From assembly GCA_902786245.1 (NCBI GenBank), contig CADABS010000001.1:87619-151618 (forward strand): a stretch of 64,000 bases of DNA, in the 5' to 3' direction. The notes under the pieces are model-generated. The model was not told the origin of the DNA. It ran no database searches and saw only the letters and a program-made list of their open reading frames with translations. Below are positions 17,664 to 26,675 of this stretch, piece after piece. The first letter of the stretch is position 1. Each line of letters starts with the position of its first letter. This DNA is from an uncultured Erysipelotrichaceae bacterium. Its GTDB lineage: Bacteria > Bacillota_I > Bacilli_A > Erysipelotrichales > Erysipelotrichaceae. The position numbers and the translations under genes are program-made.

Positions 17664-18241
17664 TAGATCATCGTATACATCCGCAGTCCCGACGCAAGAA
17701 CCGCATGACGTTCGGCATGCATGCCGATATGTTCATACTTGGCTGCTTTAAGAGGACTGTCCGTATCCAGAATACAGGGAATGCCGCAGGCATCCGCTTC
17801 CGCAAAAGGCGCCGCAAGAAGCGCCCGCAGAAGTCCCCTGCCGCGGTATTCCTTTTTGATTGCGACAAGCGAAACATCCACGTAGTCCGCATCCTTCATA
17901 TGCACCACCGTATAGTCATCCCAGCCCTGCCGGTCGATGATCATTTTCTGCATTGTCCTTGCCGGCAGAACCCGCATATATCTGTAGAGAATATAGAGAT
18001 CCATGTACCATGGCAGACCATGGTCTTTATGGTGCCATACGCAGTATCCCTCTTCCTTTTCATTCAAAGCATACAGCAGACCGTATCTGGAATACACGCG
18101 CACTGTCTCACGGAAATACAGCAGCGCCGTCTTTTCATCCATGGCTCTGGACAGGGCTCCGTCTTCGCTGCAGAAAGCTTCCGCAAAGACAGCGGCGATT
18201 TCATCGGTTCTCTCACGGCTCAGGTTTCTCAGTGCGATCAT
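17648..18241 (-). CDS. GNAT family N-acetyltransferase
   Basis: 197 residues from the ATG at 18241. The acetyl-CoA binding segment VSLVAIKKEYRGRGLLRALLAAP (split around residues 125-147) contains the R-G-R-G-L motif. ILDTDSPLKAAKYEHIGM is the usual C-terminal part. A GGA precedes the chosen start; a longer TTG-initiated form reads through a terminator and is unlikely. Substrate unknown. Confidence 0.87.
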   Translation of the reverse strand: MIALRNLSRERTDEIAAVFAEAFCSEDGALSRAMDEKTALLYFRETVRVYSRYGLLYALNEKEEGYCVWHHKDHGLPWYMDLYILYRYMRVLPARTMQKMIIDRQGWDDYTVVHMKDADYVDVSLVAIKKEYRGRGLLRALLAAPFAEADACGIPCILDTDSPLKAAKYEHIGMHAERHAVLASGLRMYTMIYYPSA

Positions 18242-18256
18242 GGTTCCAATATAGCA

Positions 18257-18291
18257 GAAAAAAATCCGGACACCCAAACGGATGCCCGGAT
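18257..18291 (-). terminator. Intrinsic terminator of the repeat lipoprotein gene
   Basis: Minus-strand ATCCGGGCATCC-GTTT-GGGTGTCCGGAT is a 12-bp stem with two wobble pairs, followed by seven T. It sits 14 bp after the lipoprotein stop and runs into the 5' end of the GNAT gene. Confidence 0.85.
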
Positions 18292-18304
18292 CATAGATAC
18301 GGGA

Positions 18305-19105
18305 TTACTTAACAGTGACAGAAGTGATATGCGGATTCATTCCGTTGTACCAGTACAGGAATCCTTCCATATCAACGACATCGCCGACCTGCAGACCGGA
18401 AACTGTCTTGTATACATCGGTCTCTTCATCTGTCAGATATGCTTCAACACAGAAGTCATACGTTGTGCCATTGAGAGAAGCCTTGAAGTAGATGTCATCC
18501 TTCTTTTCCTGTTCGTTCTTGAAGGCAACCGCATGGCCTTCGCCGTCATAATCTTCAATCGTCAGACCTTTGAAGGCAACCTTCTTGTTCTGTTCATTGA
18601 TGATTTCATCCTTGCCGAGCAGATCTGTAACATCGGTAACCGGAGCGATCCAGTTTCCGTCCAGGATCTCGATCTGCGGCAGCTTTCCGTTTTCATCTTC
18701 GCCGATTTCGATCTCACCGGAGAATTCAGCTCTCGCACCGGTGACACGGATCTTCTGTCCTTCAACCAGTTTTGCGAAATCTTCTTCCGTTACTTCTGCG
18801 TTGTAAACAAAGATTGCTCCTTCTTCATTCTGTGTATACAGAGTAGCAGCGCCTTCCCACCAGTTCTGCTTTGCCTGTACATATGTTTCCATGACGACAG
18901 GTGTGCCTTCTTTTGCTGCGACATAGTCCGCATAGCTTGTCAGTTCAACGGATGTCTCTTCCTTTGTCTCTTCTTTGGTTTCTTCCTTTGTTTCTTCTTT
19001 TGTCTCTTCTTTTGTTTCGCCGCCTGTTTCAGTTGTTTTGCTGGAGCATCCGGCAACCGTCATTGCCAGGCCGAGTGCCAGCAGCCAGTTCATTCTGTTT
19101 TTCAT
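18305..19105 (-). CDS. Surface lipoprotein with Glu-Thr-Lys-Glu repeats and OB-fold-like domains
   Basis: 266 residues. A lipoprotein signal (LLALGLAMTVAGC) is followed by a charged stalk of five EETK units, then a body with SYADYVAAKEGTPVVMETYVQAKQ and GQKIRVTGARAEFSGEIE plus a second GLTIEDYDGEGHAVAF / YDFCVEAYL / LQVGDVVDMEGFLYW segment, both reminiscent of OB-fold nucleic-acid or ligand-binding modules. It should sit on the outer face of the membrane. GAGGAG precedes the ATG. A strong terminator follows. No close family is recognised. Confidence 0.8.
   Translation of the reverse strand: MKNRMNWLLALGLAMTVAGCSSKTTETGGETKEETKEETKEETKEETKEETSVELTSYADYVAAKEGTPVVMETYVQAKQNWWEGAATLYTQNEEGAIFVYNAEVTEEDFAKLVEGQKIRVTGARAEFSGEIEIGEDENGKLPQIEILDGNWIAPVTDVTDLLGKDEIINEQNKKVAFKGLTIEDYDGEGHAVAFKNEQEKKDDIYFKASLNGTTYDFCVEAYLTDEETDVYKTVSGLQVGDVVDMEGFLYWYNGMNPHITSVTVK
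18957..19016 (-). repeat. Five 12-bp tandem repeats encoding EETK
   Basis: Five consecutive units of the form TCTTCNTTTGTN on the plus strand, differing at a few positions. They encode the stalk of the lipoprotein, so unit number could vary between strains. Confidence 0.85.
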
Positions 19106-19177
19106 TCTTTTCTTTCTCTCCTCGTGTTCTGTTGAACAATACACATTATATGCTCATTTGTCCCGATAGACAAACAA

Positions 19178-20758
19178 TCATGATTCTCTTCGTCTCTGTG
19201 TCCAGACGTAATAGATGGCGATCAGCACCCATAATACCGCCAGTGCGGAAAGCAGGAACTTCGATTCCGCCGGCAGCGGACCGAGATCCTTTGAACCGGA
19301 CCCGGCAGAAGTTCCCTGGTCAAGGTGATACAGCGAGGCAACGGCTTCGAATACACCGTCAAGATAATTCTCATCCGTTTCCCTGCCCCAGCGCATGGCC
19401 TTGGTTGTATTTTCGATCAGCTGTCCGGCCGCATCGCGCAGCGAAGCCGATCCGTTGAATACCGGTGTGACAAACGTATTCCCGGTATTTTCCAGCAGCA
19501 GCCGCGAAGCCTTGATCTTGATATCATAATGATCCGTGCCGTCGCTTCCCTCTGCGTCCAGATACGCCTGGTACTCCGGCGATTCCTGTGCCTTCAGCGT
19601 TACCGGCACATAGCCTTCCGTCTCGGCATAAGCAATCTGCACATCGTTGGTGATCAGATACTGGGCAAACAGCCAGGAAGCCAGAACCTCCTGGGAATCT
19701 TCCTTGTTGAAGACACAGATCGAAGGTCCCTGCGAGATCATCTGGGGATTCTGCGGATCGAACTGCGGCACCGTCCGCACTGCCGTTTCAAATTCCACCA
19801 GCGCCGATTCGGCAATATCGATCAAAGGCGCATGCGAACCCATCCAGGTCGCACCGGCCGTCGAGTCGATCGCGAAGATGCACTGTCCCGCATTGAGGAA
19901 GTTTGCCGGATAGGACGAGATCTTGAACGTCGAGAAAGCAAGACTCTTTGCATGGGGCATGATCATCTCCAGGATTTCCTTCGTCTCATCGCTGAAGATC
20001 AGGATATTTCCGTTTTCATCGGAATACGGATAATTCTTCTGCCGCAGCATCTGGATCATCATGTTGTCCGTCGACTTGTAGATGATCGGGATCATGACAT
20101 TCTGTCCGTTGATCTTGAAGGTTCCGTCGGGATTCTGCGCCATCGCAGCTTCCGCAACTTCAAACATCCAGTCCCATGTCACCGTTTCCGGCACCGTATA
20201 GCCCAGTGCTTCGACATAGGTCTGATTGATATAGCATGCCTCGGTCGAACGCATGAAAGGAATCGCATAATGCGTATCCTTGATCAGGCATTCATCCAGG
20301 AACTGGGGAACGATCTCATCGCGCTTTGGCCCGTCAAACAGCACCTCGCTGCCACCCAGACCGTATTTTGCATCATCAAACAGGCTGTCCAGGGGAACGA
20401 CGACATTCGAACCGGTCATATATGTTGCGATATGGTCGGGATAGGTAATACAGACATTCGGTGTCGTATTCGTTGAAATGTTCGTAATGACATCATTGTA
20501 GATGCGGCCGTAATCGGTATACAGACGCATATTCACCTTGACATTGGGATACAGTTTTTCAAACCCGGCAATCGCTTCGTTGTAGATCGCCGTCTGTACC
20601 TTGTTCGTATCATTCTTTGCCCAGAACGTGATTTCATATTCCTTTGAAGTATCAAAGGATTCCGGCACATCGAAAGCAGCCGTGCTTCTGCCGCCATGGC
20701 AGCCGCTGAGTGTTACCGCCGCCATCAGGCATACCGCCGCAAACCATAAACGTTTCAT
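19178..20758 (-). CDS. Carbohydrate ABC transporter substrate-binding lipoprotein with a C-terminal membrane anchor
   Basis: 526 residues. A lipobox LSGC ends the signal at about residue 20. The body matches family 1 (UgpB/MalE-like) solute-binding proteins: YEITFWAKNDTNKVQTAIYNEAIAGFEKLYP split around residues 42-70, CITYPDH, IPFMRSTEACYIN. Unusually, the last 30 residues contain a hydrophobic helix (LLSALAVLWVLIAIYYVW) followed by a positive tail, so the protein may be anchored at both ends. It is the last gene of the four-gene transporter operon and overlaps the permease by 4 bp. Confidence 0.93.
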   Translation of the reverse strand: MKRLWFAAVCLMAAVTLSGCHGGRSTAAFDVPESFDTSKEYEITFWAKNDTNKVQTAIYNEAIAGFEKLYPNVKVNMRLYTDYGRIYNDVITNISTNTTPNVCITYPDHIATYMTGSNVVVPLDSLFDDAKYGLGGSEVLFDGPKRDEIVPQFLDECLIKDTHYAIPFMRSTEACYINQTYVEALGYTVPETVTWDWMFEVAEAAMAQNPDGTFKINGQNVMIPIIYKSTDNMMIQMLRQKNYPYSDENGNILIFSDETKEILEMIMPHAKSLAFSTFKISSYPANFLNAGQCIFAIDSTAGATWMGSHAPLIDIAESALVEFETAVRTVPQFDPQNPQMISQGPSICVFNKEDSQEVLASWLFAQYLITNDVQIAYAETEGYVPVTLKAQESPEYQAYLDAEGSDGTDHYDIKIKASRLLLENTGNTFVTPVFNGSASLRDAAGQLIENTTKAMRWGRETDENYLDGVFEAVASLYHLDQGTSAGSGSKDLGPLPAESKFLLSALAVLWVLIAIYYVWTQRRRES

Positions 20759-21627
20759 CCCTTGGTACCTCCTCTGGAAACACCTTCCATGATCTTCTTA
20801 TGGAAAATCAGGAAGATGATGATCAGCGGCACGGAAATGACAACGACCGCCGCCATCATCGCCGGGATGTTCTCCCGTCCGAATCCGCTCTCACGGATCG
20901 TCTGGATACCGTTGGATACAAGGAAATATGCCTCATTATCCGTGATCAGCCGCGGCCATACATAGGAATTCCAGCATTCAATGACCTTCAGAATGATGAT
21001 CGTGATCACCGTCGGACGGCAGATCGGCAGCATCACCTTCCAGAGATATTTGAAATCGGAAGTTCCGTCCACCTTCGCCGCCTTGTACAGTTCATCCGGG
21101 ATCTGCTCGAAATTCTCCTTGAGCAGATAGATATAGAATACCGACGTCACCGAAGGCAGGATCAGACCCAGAAACGTATTGCGCAGACCCCAGTCCGTGA
21201 TCGTAACGAAATTGGTGATGATGACCAGTTCATTCGGAATCATCATCAGGGAAAGGAACAGCGTAAAGGTCAGATTTCTGCCCTTGAAATTCAGTCTTGC
21301 GAACGCATATGCCGCAAAGATGATCACTCCCAGCATCAGTGCCGTCGTGCATACGGTAAAGATGATCGTATTCAGGAAATACCTGGCCAGAGGCACGGTT
21401 GTGAATGCGTCTTTATAGTTCTGCAGAGTCGGTGTCAGGGTAAAGAATTTCGGAACATATTCGCTGTTGTAGGAACTGTAGCTCTTGACCGATGTCAGCA
21501 CCATCCAGTAGAACGGGAACAGGACGATGAATGCCCATACCGTCAGAAAGAAATAGGTAACCGTCTTGCGGATCTTTTCATTCCGCCTGGCTTTCTGTTC
21601 GATTTTCGCGTAATCATTCATTTCCAT
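20755..21627 (-). CDS. Carbohydrate ABC transporter permease (MalG/UgpE type)
   Basis: About 290 residues with six predicted membrane helices and the EAA-like loop (DELYKAAKVDGTSDFKYLWK). The family forms half of the membrane channel. GAGGGGGTG precedes two closely spaced starts; 21627 or 21621 are both possible. It overlaps the solute-binding protein by 4 bp and is 1 bp from the upstream permease gene. Confidence 0.94.
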   Translation of the reverse strand: MEMNDYAKIEQKARRNEKIRKTVTYFFLTVWAFIVLFPFYWMVLTSVKSYSSYNSEYVPKFFTLTPTLQNYKDAFTTVPLARYFLNTIIFTVCTTALMLGVIIFAAYAFARLNFKGRNLTFTLFLSLMMIPNELVIITNFVTITDWGLRNTFLGLILPSVTSVFYIYLLKENFEQIPDELYKAAKVDGTSDFKYLWKVMLPICRPTVITIIILKVIECWNSYVWPRLITDNEAYFLVSNGIQTIRESGFGRENIPAMMAAVVVISVPLIIIFLIFHKKIMEGVSRGGTKG

Positions 21628-21628
21628 G

Positions 21629-22528
21629 TCACCCCCTCGCCGCATTGTTCTTTCCGGAGATCAGCAGGTTGATGCACGTAATCGTCAGAACGATTGCGAA
21701 CAGGATCAGCGCCGCCGCACTGGCATAGGAAGGATAGCCGCCGCTGTTGCCGTAGAGCATGTCATAGATATAGCCGACGATCGTGTTCATGCCGGCCGCG
21801 TTCAGATCCGTGCCGAACAGCGCGACTGCGTCCGAATATGCCTTGAAGGCACCGATGAAACCGGTGATGATCAGATAGAAGATCATCGGCGAAATCATCG
21901 GCAGCGTGATCTTCGTGAAGATGCGCAGCTTCGATGTGCCGTCGATCTTGGCAGCCTTGTAATAATCCTGGTTGACCGATGCCAGCGCACTGGTCAGGAT
22001 CAGGATCTTGAACGGCATGACGATCCATACCGTGTAAATGCACAGCACCATCATCTTTGCCCAGTACGGACCGTCGATGAAATCGATCGAGCTTCCTCCG
22101 AAGGCATTGATCAGCAGATTGATCAGACCGTCGGAATATGCCGTCTTCTTGAACAGGATCATGAAGACAAGACCGACCGCCAGGGTATTCGTCACATACG
22201 GCAGAAAGAATACCGTCTGCAGGAAATCGCGCAGCTTCGTAATCGAATTGAGTCCGACCGATATGAGCAGTGCCAGTCCGGTTGACAGCGGCACTGTGAT
22301 AATGACAAGAATGAACGTGTTCTTCAGGGCCTGGATGAAATAGGGATCATGCAGGACATAGGAAAAATTGAACAGACCTGTCCCGGTGGATGACTGGGAT
22401 GCGAAATTGTATTCTTCCTCGAGGGAATAGATGAATACGTCAAACAGCGGATAGATCATGAATATTCCCAGGAATATGATTGCCGGCAGCAGATACAGCC
22501 AGGCTTTTTTATTATTCTGTTCGATCAT
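21629..22528 (-). CDS. Carbohydrate ABC transporter permease (MalF/UgpA type)
   Basis: 299 residues with six membrane helices beginning AWLYLLPAIIFLGIFMIYPLFD and the EAA loop QDYYKAAKIDGTSKLRIF. Pairs with the following permease. It overlaps the ATPase gene by 4 bp, so the four proteins are translationally coupled. Confidence 0.94.
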   Translation of the reverse strand: MIEQNNKKAWLYLLPAIIFLGIFMIYPLFDVFIYSLEEEYNFASQSSTGTGLFNFSYVLHDPYFIQALKNTFILVIITVPLSTGLALLISVGLNSITKLRDFLQTVFFLPYVTNTLAVGLVFMILFKKTAYSDGLINLLINAFGGSSIDFIDGPYWAKMMVLCIYTVWIVMPFKILILTSALASVNQDYYKAAKIDGTSKLRIFTKITLPMISPMIFYLIITGFIGAFKAYSDAVALFGTDLNAAGMNTIVGYIYDMLYGNSGGYPSYASAAALILFAIVLTITCINLLISGKNNAARG

Positions 22529-23631
22529 AATCTGCCCTCTTCAAACGGCAGCGCCTCTTCCGTCGTCTTCGAGAACAGGCGGACCTTGAACGGCTTCAGC
22601 GAGAAGCGCACCGTATCGTCATCGATCGCTTCGCCTCTGCTTTCGGAAGGAATGATCGAGCGCAGATCGCCGCTGAGCGAGCACGGATGCGTGGATACGA
22701 CACTGGTATCGCGGCCCATGACTTCGACATTGCGCAGCTTCACGCTGAACGGTCCGTTTTCATCAAGCACGAATCCTTCCGGACGGATACCGCAGTAAAC
22801 TTCCTGATCGGCGATGCCGGTGACGGCCATGACATCTTCTTCACCGATCTTCAGGCGTCCGTTTTCCACCCGCGCTTCCAGGACATTGATCGCCGGTGTG
22901 CCGAGGAACTTGGCGACAAACAGATTGGCCGGATTATCATAGACATCCTGCGGTCTGCCGATCTGCTGGATCACACCGGCACTCATGACTACGATCATAT
23001 CGGAAATGGACATTGCCTCTTCCTGGTCATGGGTGACGAAAACCGTCGTAATGCCGGTTTCGCGCTGGATGCGGCGGATCTCTTCTCTGGTCTGCAGACG
23101 CAGTCTTGCGTCCAGATTGGAAAGCGGTTCATCGAGCAGAAGCACCCGCGGCATCTTGACCAGAGCTCTGGCAATGGCGACACGCTGCTGCTGGCCGCCC
23201 GACATCTCGGCCGGCTTTCTATTCAGCAGCTTTTCGATCTGTACAAGCTTTGCGGCTTCGGTGGCTCTTGCGACCATCTCCTCTTTGGAAAGACGGTCCT
23301 TCCCCTTGAAATTCTGCAGCGGAAACATGATATTCTGCAGTACTGTCATATGCGGATAAAGCGCATAGCTCTGGAAAACAAGTCCGACGCCGCGGTTCTC
23401 CGGCGGCAGATCCGTGACATCATCTTCCCCGAAGAAGATCTTTCCGCTGGTCGCTGTTTCCAGTCCGCTGATCAGGTTCAGCGTCGTGGACTTTCCGCAT
23501 CCGGACGGACCGAGAAGACCGATCAGCTTTCCGTCGGGAATCTCAAAATTGAAGTCATTCACTGCAATGACTTCACCCGCACCGTCGAGGCTGGCGAACT
23601 TTTTCGTCAGATTCTGAAGAACAACTTTCAT
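22525..23631 (-). CDS. ABC transporter ATPase of the MsmK/UgpC family
   Basis: 368 residues. Walker A GPSGCGKST, Q-loop VFQSYALYPHM, signature MSGGQQQRVAIARAL, Walker B VLLLDEPLSNLD and the H-loop FVTHDQEEA are all intact; the C-terminal 110 residues are a TOBE-type regulatory domain. It powers carbohydrate import through the two permeases downstream. Having a dedicated ATPase in the operon is less usual, since many Bacillota share one MsmK. AAGGGG lies upstream of the ATG. Confidence 0.95.
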   Translation of the reverse strand: MKVVLQNLTKKFASLDGAGEVIAVNDFNFEIPDGKLIGLLGPSGCGKSTTLNLISGLETATSGKIFFGEDDVTDLPPENRGVGLVFQSYALYPHMTVLQNIMFPLQNFKGKDRLSKEEMVARATEAAKLVQIEKLLNRKPAEMSGGQQQRVAIARALVKMPRVLLLDEPLSNLDARLRLQTREEIRRIQRETGITTVFVTHDQEEAMSISDMIVVMSAGVIQQIGRPQDVYDNPANLFVAKFLGTPAINVLEARVENGRLKIGEEDVMAVTGIADQEVYCGIRPEGFVLDENGPFSVKLRNVEVMGRDTSVVSTHPCSLSGDLRSIIPSESRGEAIDDDTVRFSLKPFKVRLFSKTTEEALPFEEGRL

Positions 23632-23680
23632 TTTCTGTACCCCTTATAGATATGTAAGAATATTCTATCACTGCCTGTGT

Positions 23681-24118
23681 TTACTGTGCCACGGATAATT
23701 CCATGCACACATGCGGAATGCCGTCTTCATCGAATTCATCCGAGCATACCGAAAATCCCTCGCGCGCATAGAATCCTGCCGCATAGGTCTGCGCCTCCAG
23801 CATGATCCTCTTTACTGCAGGATCCTTTCGGATCTCTTCCACTGCCGCATGCAGCAGAATACCGCCGTACCCCTGTCCTCTTTTCTTTGTCAGCACCCGG
23901 CCGATCTGCATTGTTCCTTCTTCTTTTGCGAACCAGCGCAGATAGGCAGCGATCCCGTCTTCTTCTTCGATGAAGAAGTGGACTGATCTCAGATCAATCC
24001 CGTCCGGATCGAGATACGGGCAGGTCTGCTCCACGACAAAGACCTCCGCCCGGACTTTCAGAATTTCATACAGTTCCTGCAGAGACAACTGTTCGAATGT
24101 GCGCTGTTTCAGTTCCAT
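23681..24118 (-). CDS. ElaA-like GNAT acetyltransferase
   Basis: 145 residues. It follows the ElaA pattern: TFEQLSLQELYEILKVRAEVFVVEQ (split), YLDPDGIDLRSVHFF, and the acetyl-CoA motif IGRVLTKKRGQGYGGILLHAA. Substrate is unknown. The ATG at 24118 follows GAGAGG; a longer frame upstream has no ribosome site. A hairpin separates it from the rtcB operon upstream. Confidence 0.9.
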   Translation of the reverse strand: MELKQRTFEQLSLQELYEILKVRAEVFVVEQTCPYLDPDGIDLRSVHFFIEEEDGIAAYLRWFAKEEGTMQIGRVLTKKRGQGYGGILLHAAVEEIRKDPAVKRIMLEAQTYAAGFYAREGFSVCSDEFDEDGIPHVCMELSVAQ

Positions 24119-24153
24119 ACAACCAATCCTCTCATTTCCATCATTGTACTGCA

Positions 24154-24185
24154 TTTGAAAGACCTGCGTATGCAGGTCTCTCAAA
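24154..24185 (-). terminator. Hairpin at the end of the rtcB operon
   Basis: Arms of 14 bases (TTTGAGAGACCTGC / GCAGGTCTTTCAAA, one mismatch) with an ATAC loop on the minus strand. Only a short T stretch lies in the distal arm, so it may be a weak terminator or a processing signal. It overlaps the stop of the 54-residue gene. Confidence 0.5.
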
Positions 24186-24345
24186 GCGATCGGATCTGTT
24201 GATGTGTGCTTGCTTTCAGCCTGGCCCTGGAGAGATTCTTCTTTCTGCCGTCCTGGACCGTACGCATATGCGGGATCCTGGGTCCGCGGCGGCTGTCATT
24301 GATTCTCTTTTCTTCCAGGCGGCGTTTCTTACCGGCCTGTTTCAT
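24181..24345 (-). CDS. Small basic protein coupled to rtcB (54 residues)
   Basis: The ATG at 24345 overlaps the rtcB stop in an ATGA, and GGTGAAGA in the rtcB end can serve as ribosome site. The product starts MKQAGKKRRLEEKRIND, contains RRGPRIPHMRTVQDG, and is rich in Arg and Lys with no hydrophobic segment. The composition would suit RNA or ribosome binding. I do not recognise a family. The tight coupling to an RNA ligase, and an ORF that ends exactly inside the operon hairpin, support a real gene, but its shortness keeps confidence moderate. Confidence 0.6.
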   Translation of the reverse strand: MKQAGKKRRLEEKRINDSRRGPRIPHMRTVQDGRKKNLSRARLKASTHQQIRSL

Positions 24346-25544
24346 TCTTCACCTGCCTTGAAATTGTATACCGGGCGGATGATGGAAATGACTTCGCATG
24401 TATCGGTGATGCATGCCATGATCTCTTCCATCTTCTTGTATGCCATCGGTGCTTCATCGATCGTATGGATATTGACGCTGGTCGTATAGATGCCCCGCAT
24501 CTGTGCTTCGTATTCTGCCATAGAGAAATTTCTCTTTGCCTGCGCTCTTGAACAGATCCGTCCGGCCCCATGCGGTGCCGAGCAGTTCCATTCTTCATTT
24601 CCCTTACCGATGCAGATCAGCGATCCGTCCTTCATATTGATCGGAATGATCAGCTTCTCTCCTGCCATCGCCGATACGGCACCCTTGCGCAGGATCATGT
24701 TTTCCGTATCGATATAGTTATGGATCGTGCAGAACGATTCCGCCGCATGCCAGCCCATGCCTTCGAGAATGATCTGTGCCATCGTCTTCCGGTTCCATAC
24801 CGCATATTCCTGCATGATCTTCATGTCATGGATATATGCCTTCAGCACATCACCGGTACAGTATGCATCCGCAGTGGATACTGCCGCTCTTTCTTTTCTG
24901 TATGCCAGTATCGCAGCCTGAATTTCAGATGTGCGTCCGGCCTCTTTGTATTCGCGGATCAGACGGCCGATATCACCCTCCAGGAAGCCCCTGCTGGAAT
25001 CTGCCGCCCTCTGCGTGTAGTAACTGCATGTCCCGACCCCGGCATGGCGGCTGCCCGAATGGATGACCAGCCACAGCGTCCCTTCTTCATCTCTGTCCAC
25101 CTCGATGAAATGGTTGCCGCCGCCCAGTGTCCCGATCGAACGCAGGGCCCGGTCCATATCAATTGCTTCCCGGCAATACAGTTCATCCAGACGCAGATGC
25201 GAAATATTTTCATGGGCCTGTGTACGGATATTGAATCCGGCCGGAATCTGTGCATGGATGAGCCGGTCCAGCTTTGCAAAATCCGCTTCCTGTTCCTCCA
25301 GACGGATCACTTCCATACCGCAGCCGATATCAACGCCGACAAAAGAAGGAACACATGCATCATGGATCGTCATAGTTGTGCCGATCGTGCATCCCTTGCC
25401 GGCATGCACATCCGGCATGATCCGGATCTTTTCCCGGGCAAGAAACGGCAGCGAGCACATTTCCCGGATCTGTGCTTCCGCGTTTTCATCGAAGGTTTCC
25501 GCATAGATGACCGCTTCATTGCATGTTCCTCTGACTGTTCTCAT
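24342..25544 (-). CDS. rtcB: RtcB family RNA ligase
   Basis: 400 residues, the compact bacterial form. Metal-site residues are visible in MPDVHAGKGCTIG, FVGVDIGCGMEV, TLGGGNHFIEV and LVIHSGSRHAG. SAPHGAGRICSRAQAK contains the histidine that receives GMP. The family joins 2',3'-cyclic phosphate or 3'-phosphate RNA ends to 5'-OH ends, in RNA repair. It is followed by a coupled small basic gene and is divergent from a WYL-domain gene, a common type of regulator near rtcB, though direct control is not shown here. Confidence 0.95.
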   Translation of the reverse strand: MRTVRGTCNEAVIYAETFDENAEAQIREMCSLPFLAREKIRIMPDVHAGKGCTIGTTMTIHDACVPSFVGVDIGCGMEVIRLEEQEADFAKLDRLIHAQIPAGFNIRTQAHENISHLRLDELYCREAIDMDRALRSIGTLGGGNHFIEVDRDEEGTLWLVIHSGSRHAGVGTCSYYTQRAADSSRGFLEGDIGRLIREYKEAGRTSEIQAAILAYRKERAAVSTADAYCTGDVLKAYIHDMKIMQEYAVWNRKTMAQIILEGMGWHAAESFCTIHNYIDTENMILRKGAVSAMAGEKLIIPINMKDGSLICIGKGNEEWNCSAPHGAGRICSRAQAKRNFSMAEYEAQMRGIYTTSVNIHTIDEAPMAYKKMEEIMACITDTCEVISIIRPVYNFKAGEE

Positions 25545-25697
25545 GTTCTTTTCCTCCCAAACACATCATAAATCTTTGCAGGAATAAAAAAAGACGCAGA
25601 TGAACATAGTTCACCGACCCCTGTATTTATATTATTTTCCGATATTTTTATGAATATTGCTGTTTCTTTGTGACCCCTTTTAAGGTACGATAAGGGT

Positions 25698-26675
25698 ATG
25701 GAACAGAAACTGAAAATCTATGTGCCGCAGAAAACAGCTGCGATCCTTGCCCAGGATGCGGAACTGTTTGAATTCCGCAAGAAAGACCGCTCGGTCAACC
25801 GCAATGCTTTTCTCAATACCCTGACCGTACGCTATTTTGATCATTACCGCCGGGAAACCGAAGCGACCCATGCGTCCATTGCGGAAGTCCTGCAGAACTT
25901 TGATCTGCCGCAGGAACAGAGCAGCCGGATCGCCGATGTCCTGCTGGTACATCTGCAGAAAGATAACGTATGGGATGAAAAGAACGATATTGCCCTGTCC
26001 CTCAAGCCGACCCGGGAATCCGGCGATCTGATTGCCTGGATCGAATCTTCCATGCTGGGAGGAAACAGTCTTTCCGGATGGTTCCGCAATATGTTCGCTT
26101 CCTACGCTTCCATGCCGAGAGACATCCGGGAAAAAATCATTTTCTCCGATACTCTGGAACAGATCAATGAAGCGATCCGGTCCGGATGCAGGATCAGTTT
26201 TTCTCTGCGCCGGGATCCTGCCGTCATCTATACCGCTGAACCGTATGCCGTCGATTCTTCGCATGGCGAACTGTTCAATTATCTTGTATGCATGGAAAAC
26301 GGCCGGCCCATGTCCTTCCGTCTTTCCCGCATCCGCCGGGTGATCAGACTCTCGGAAACATTCCGCTTTTTACCGGAAACTGTACAGGAGCTGGAACGGA
26401 TCGTCCGCACCGGACCCCAGTATGCATTCCGGCGTCCCTGCCATGTCAGCGTACAGCTGACGGATACCGGTGAAAAACGCTTTGAATCGATGTATCTGCA
26501 CCGTCCCGTATATACATCCGTGCATGACCATATCTATGAGTTCAGCTGTTCGCCTGTGCAGATCCTGCAGTATTTCAGCCGTTTCGGCAAAGACGCAGTG
26601 ATCCTGGAACCGGCATCGCTGGCCATGGAAATGAAACGCTTTTATGAAGAAGGAGCTTCCGTATATGACTGGTAA
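25698..26675 (+). CDS. WYL-domain protein
   Basis: 325 residues. The C-terminal half has the WYL layout (YTAEPYAVDSSHGELFNYLVCMENGR over residues 180-205, then SFRLSRIRRVIRL). The N-terminus lacks the usual winged helix; KIYVPQKTAAILAQD and NRNAFLNTLTVRYF could be a ribbon-helix-helix-like part. WYL domains bind nucleotides or nucleic acids and control stress or repair genes. It is divergent from rtcB over a 150-bp AT-rich region and overlaps the next GNAT gene by 11 bp, forming an operon. Confidence 0.78.
   Translation: MEQKLKIYVPQKTAAILAQDAELFEFRKKDRSVNRNAFLNTLTVRYFDHYRRETEATHASIAEVLQNFDLPQEQSSRIADVLLVHLQKDNVWDEKNDIALSLKPTRESGDLIAWIESSMLGGNSLSGWFRNMFASYASMPRDIREKIIFSDTLEQINEAIRSGCRISFSLRRDPAVIYTAEPYAVDSSHGELFNYLVCMENGRPMSFRLSRIRRVIRLSETFRFLPETVQELERIVRTGPQYAFRRPCHVSVQLTDTGEKRFESMYLHRPVYTSVHDHIYEFSCSPVQILQYFSRFGKDAVILEPASLAMEMKRFYEEGASVYDW

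Noticed and set aside
18957..19016. CRISPR-like array
   Set aside because: The repeats are 12-bp, without spacers, and in frame inside a lipoprotein gene.
17705..19135. 476-codon plus-strand frame across the GNAT and lipoprotein genes
   Set aside because: It spans two opposite-strand genes and a terminator, with long phenylalanine/cysteine runs from the repeat region; no family resemblance.
24154..24185. tRNA or riboswitch in the gap after rtcB
   Set aside because: The gap is filled by the small basic gene and a simple hairpin; no cloverleaf or known aptamer pattern seen.
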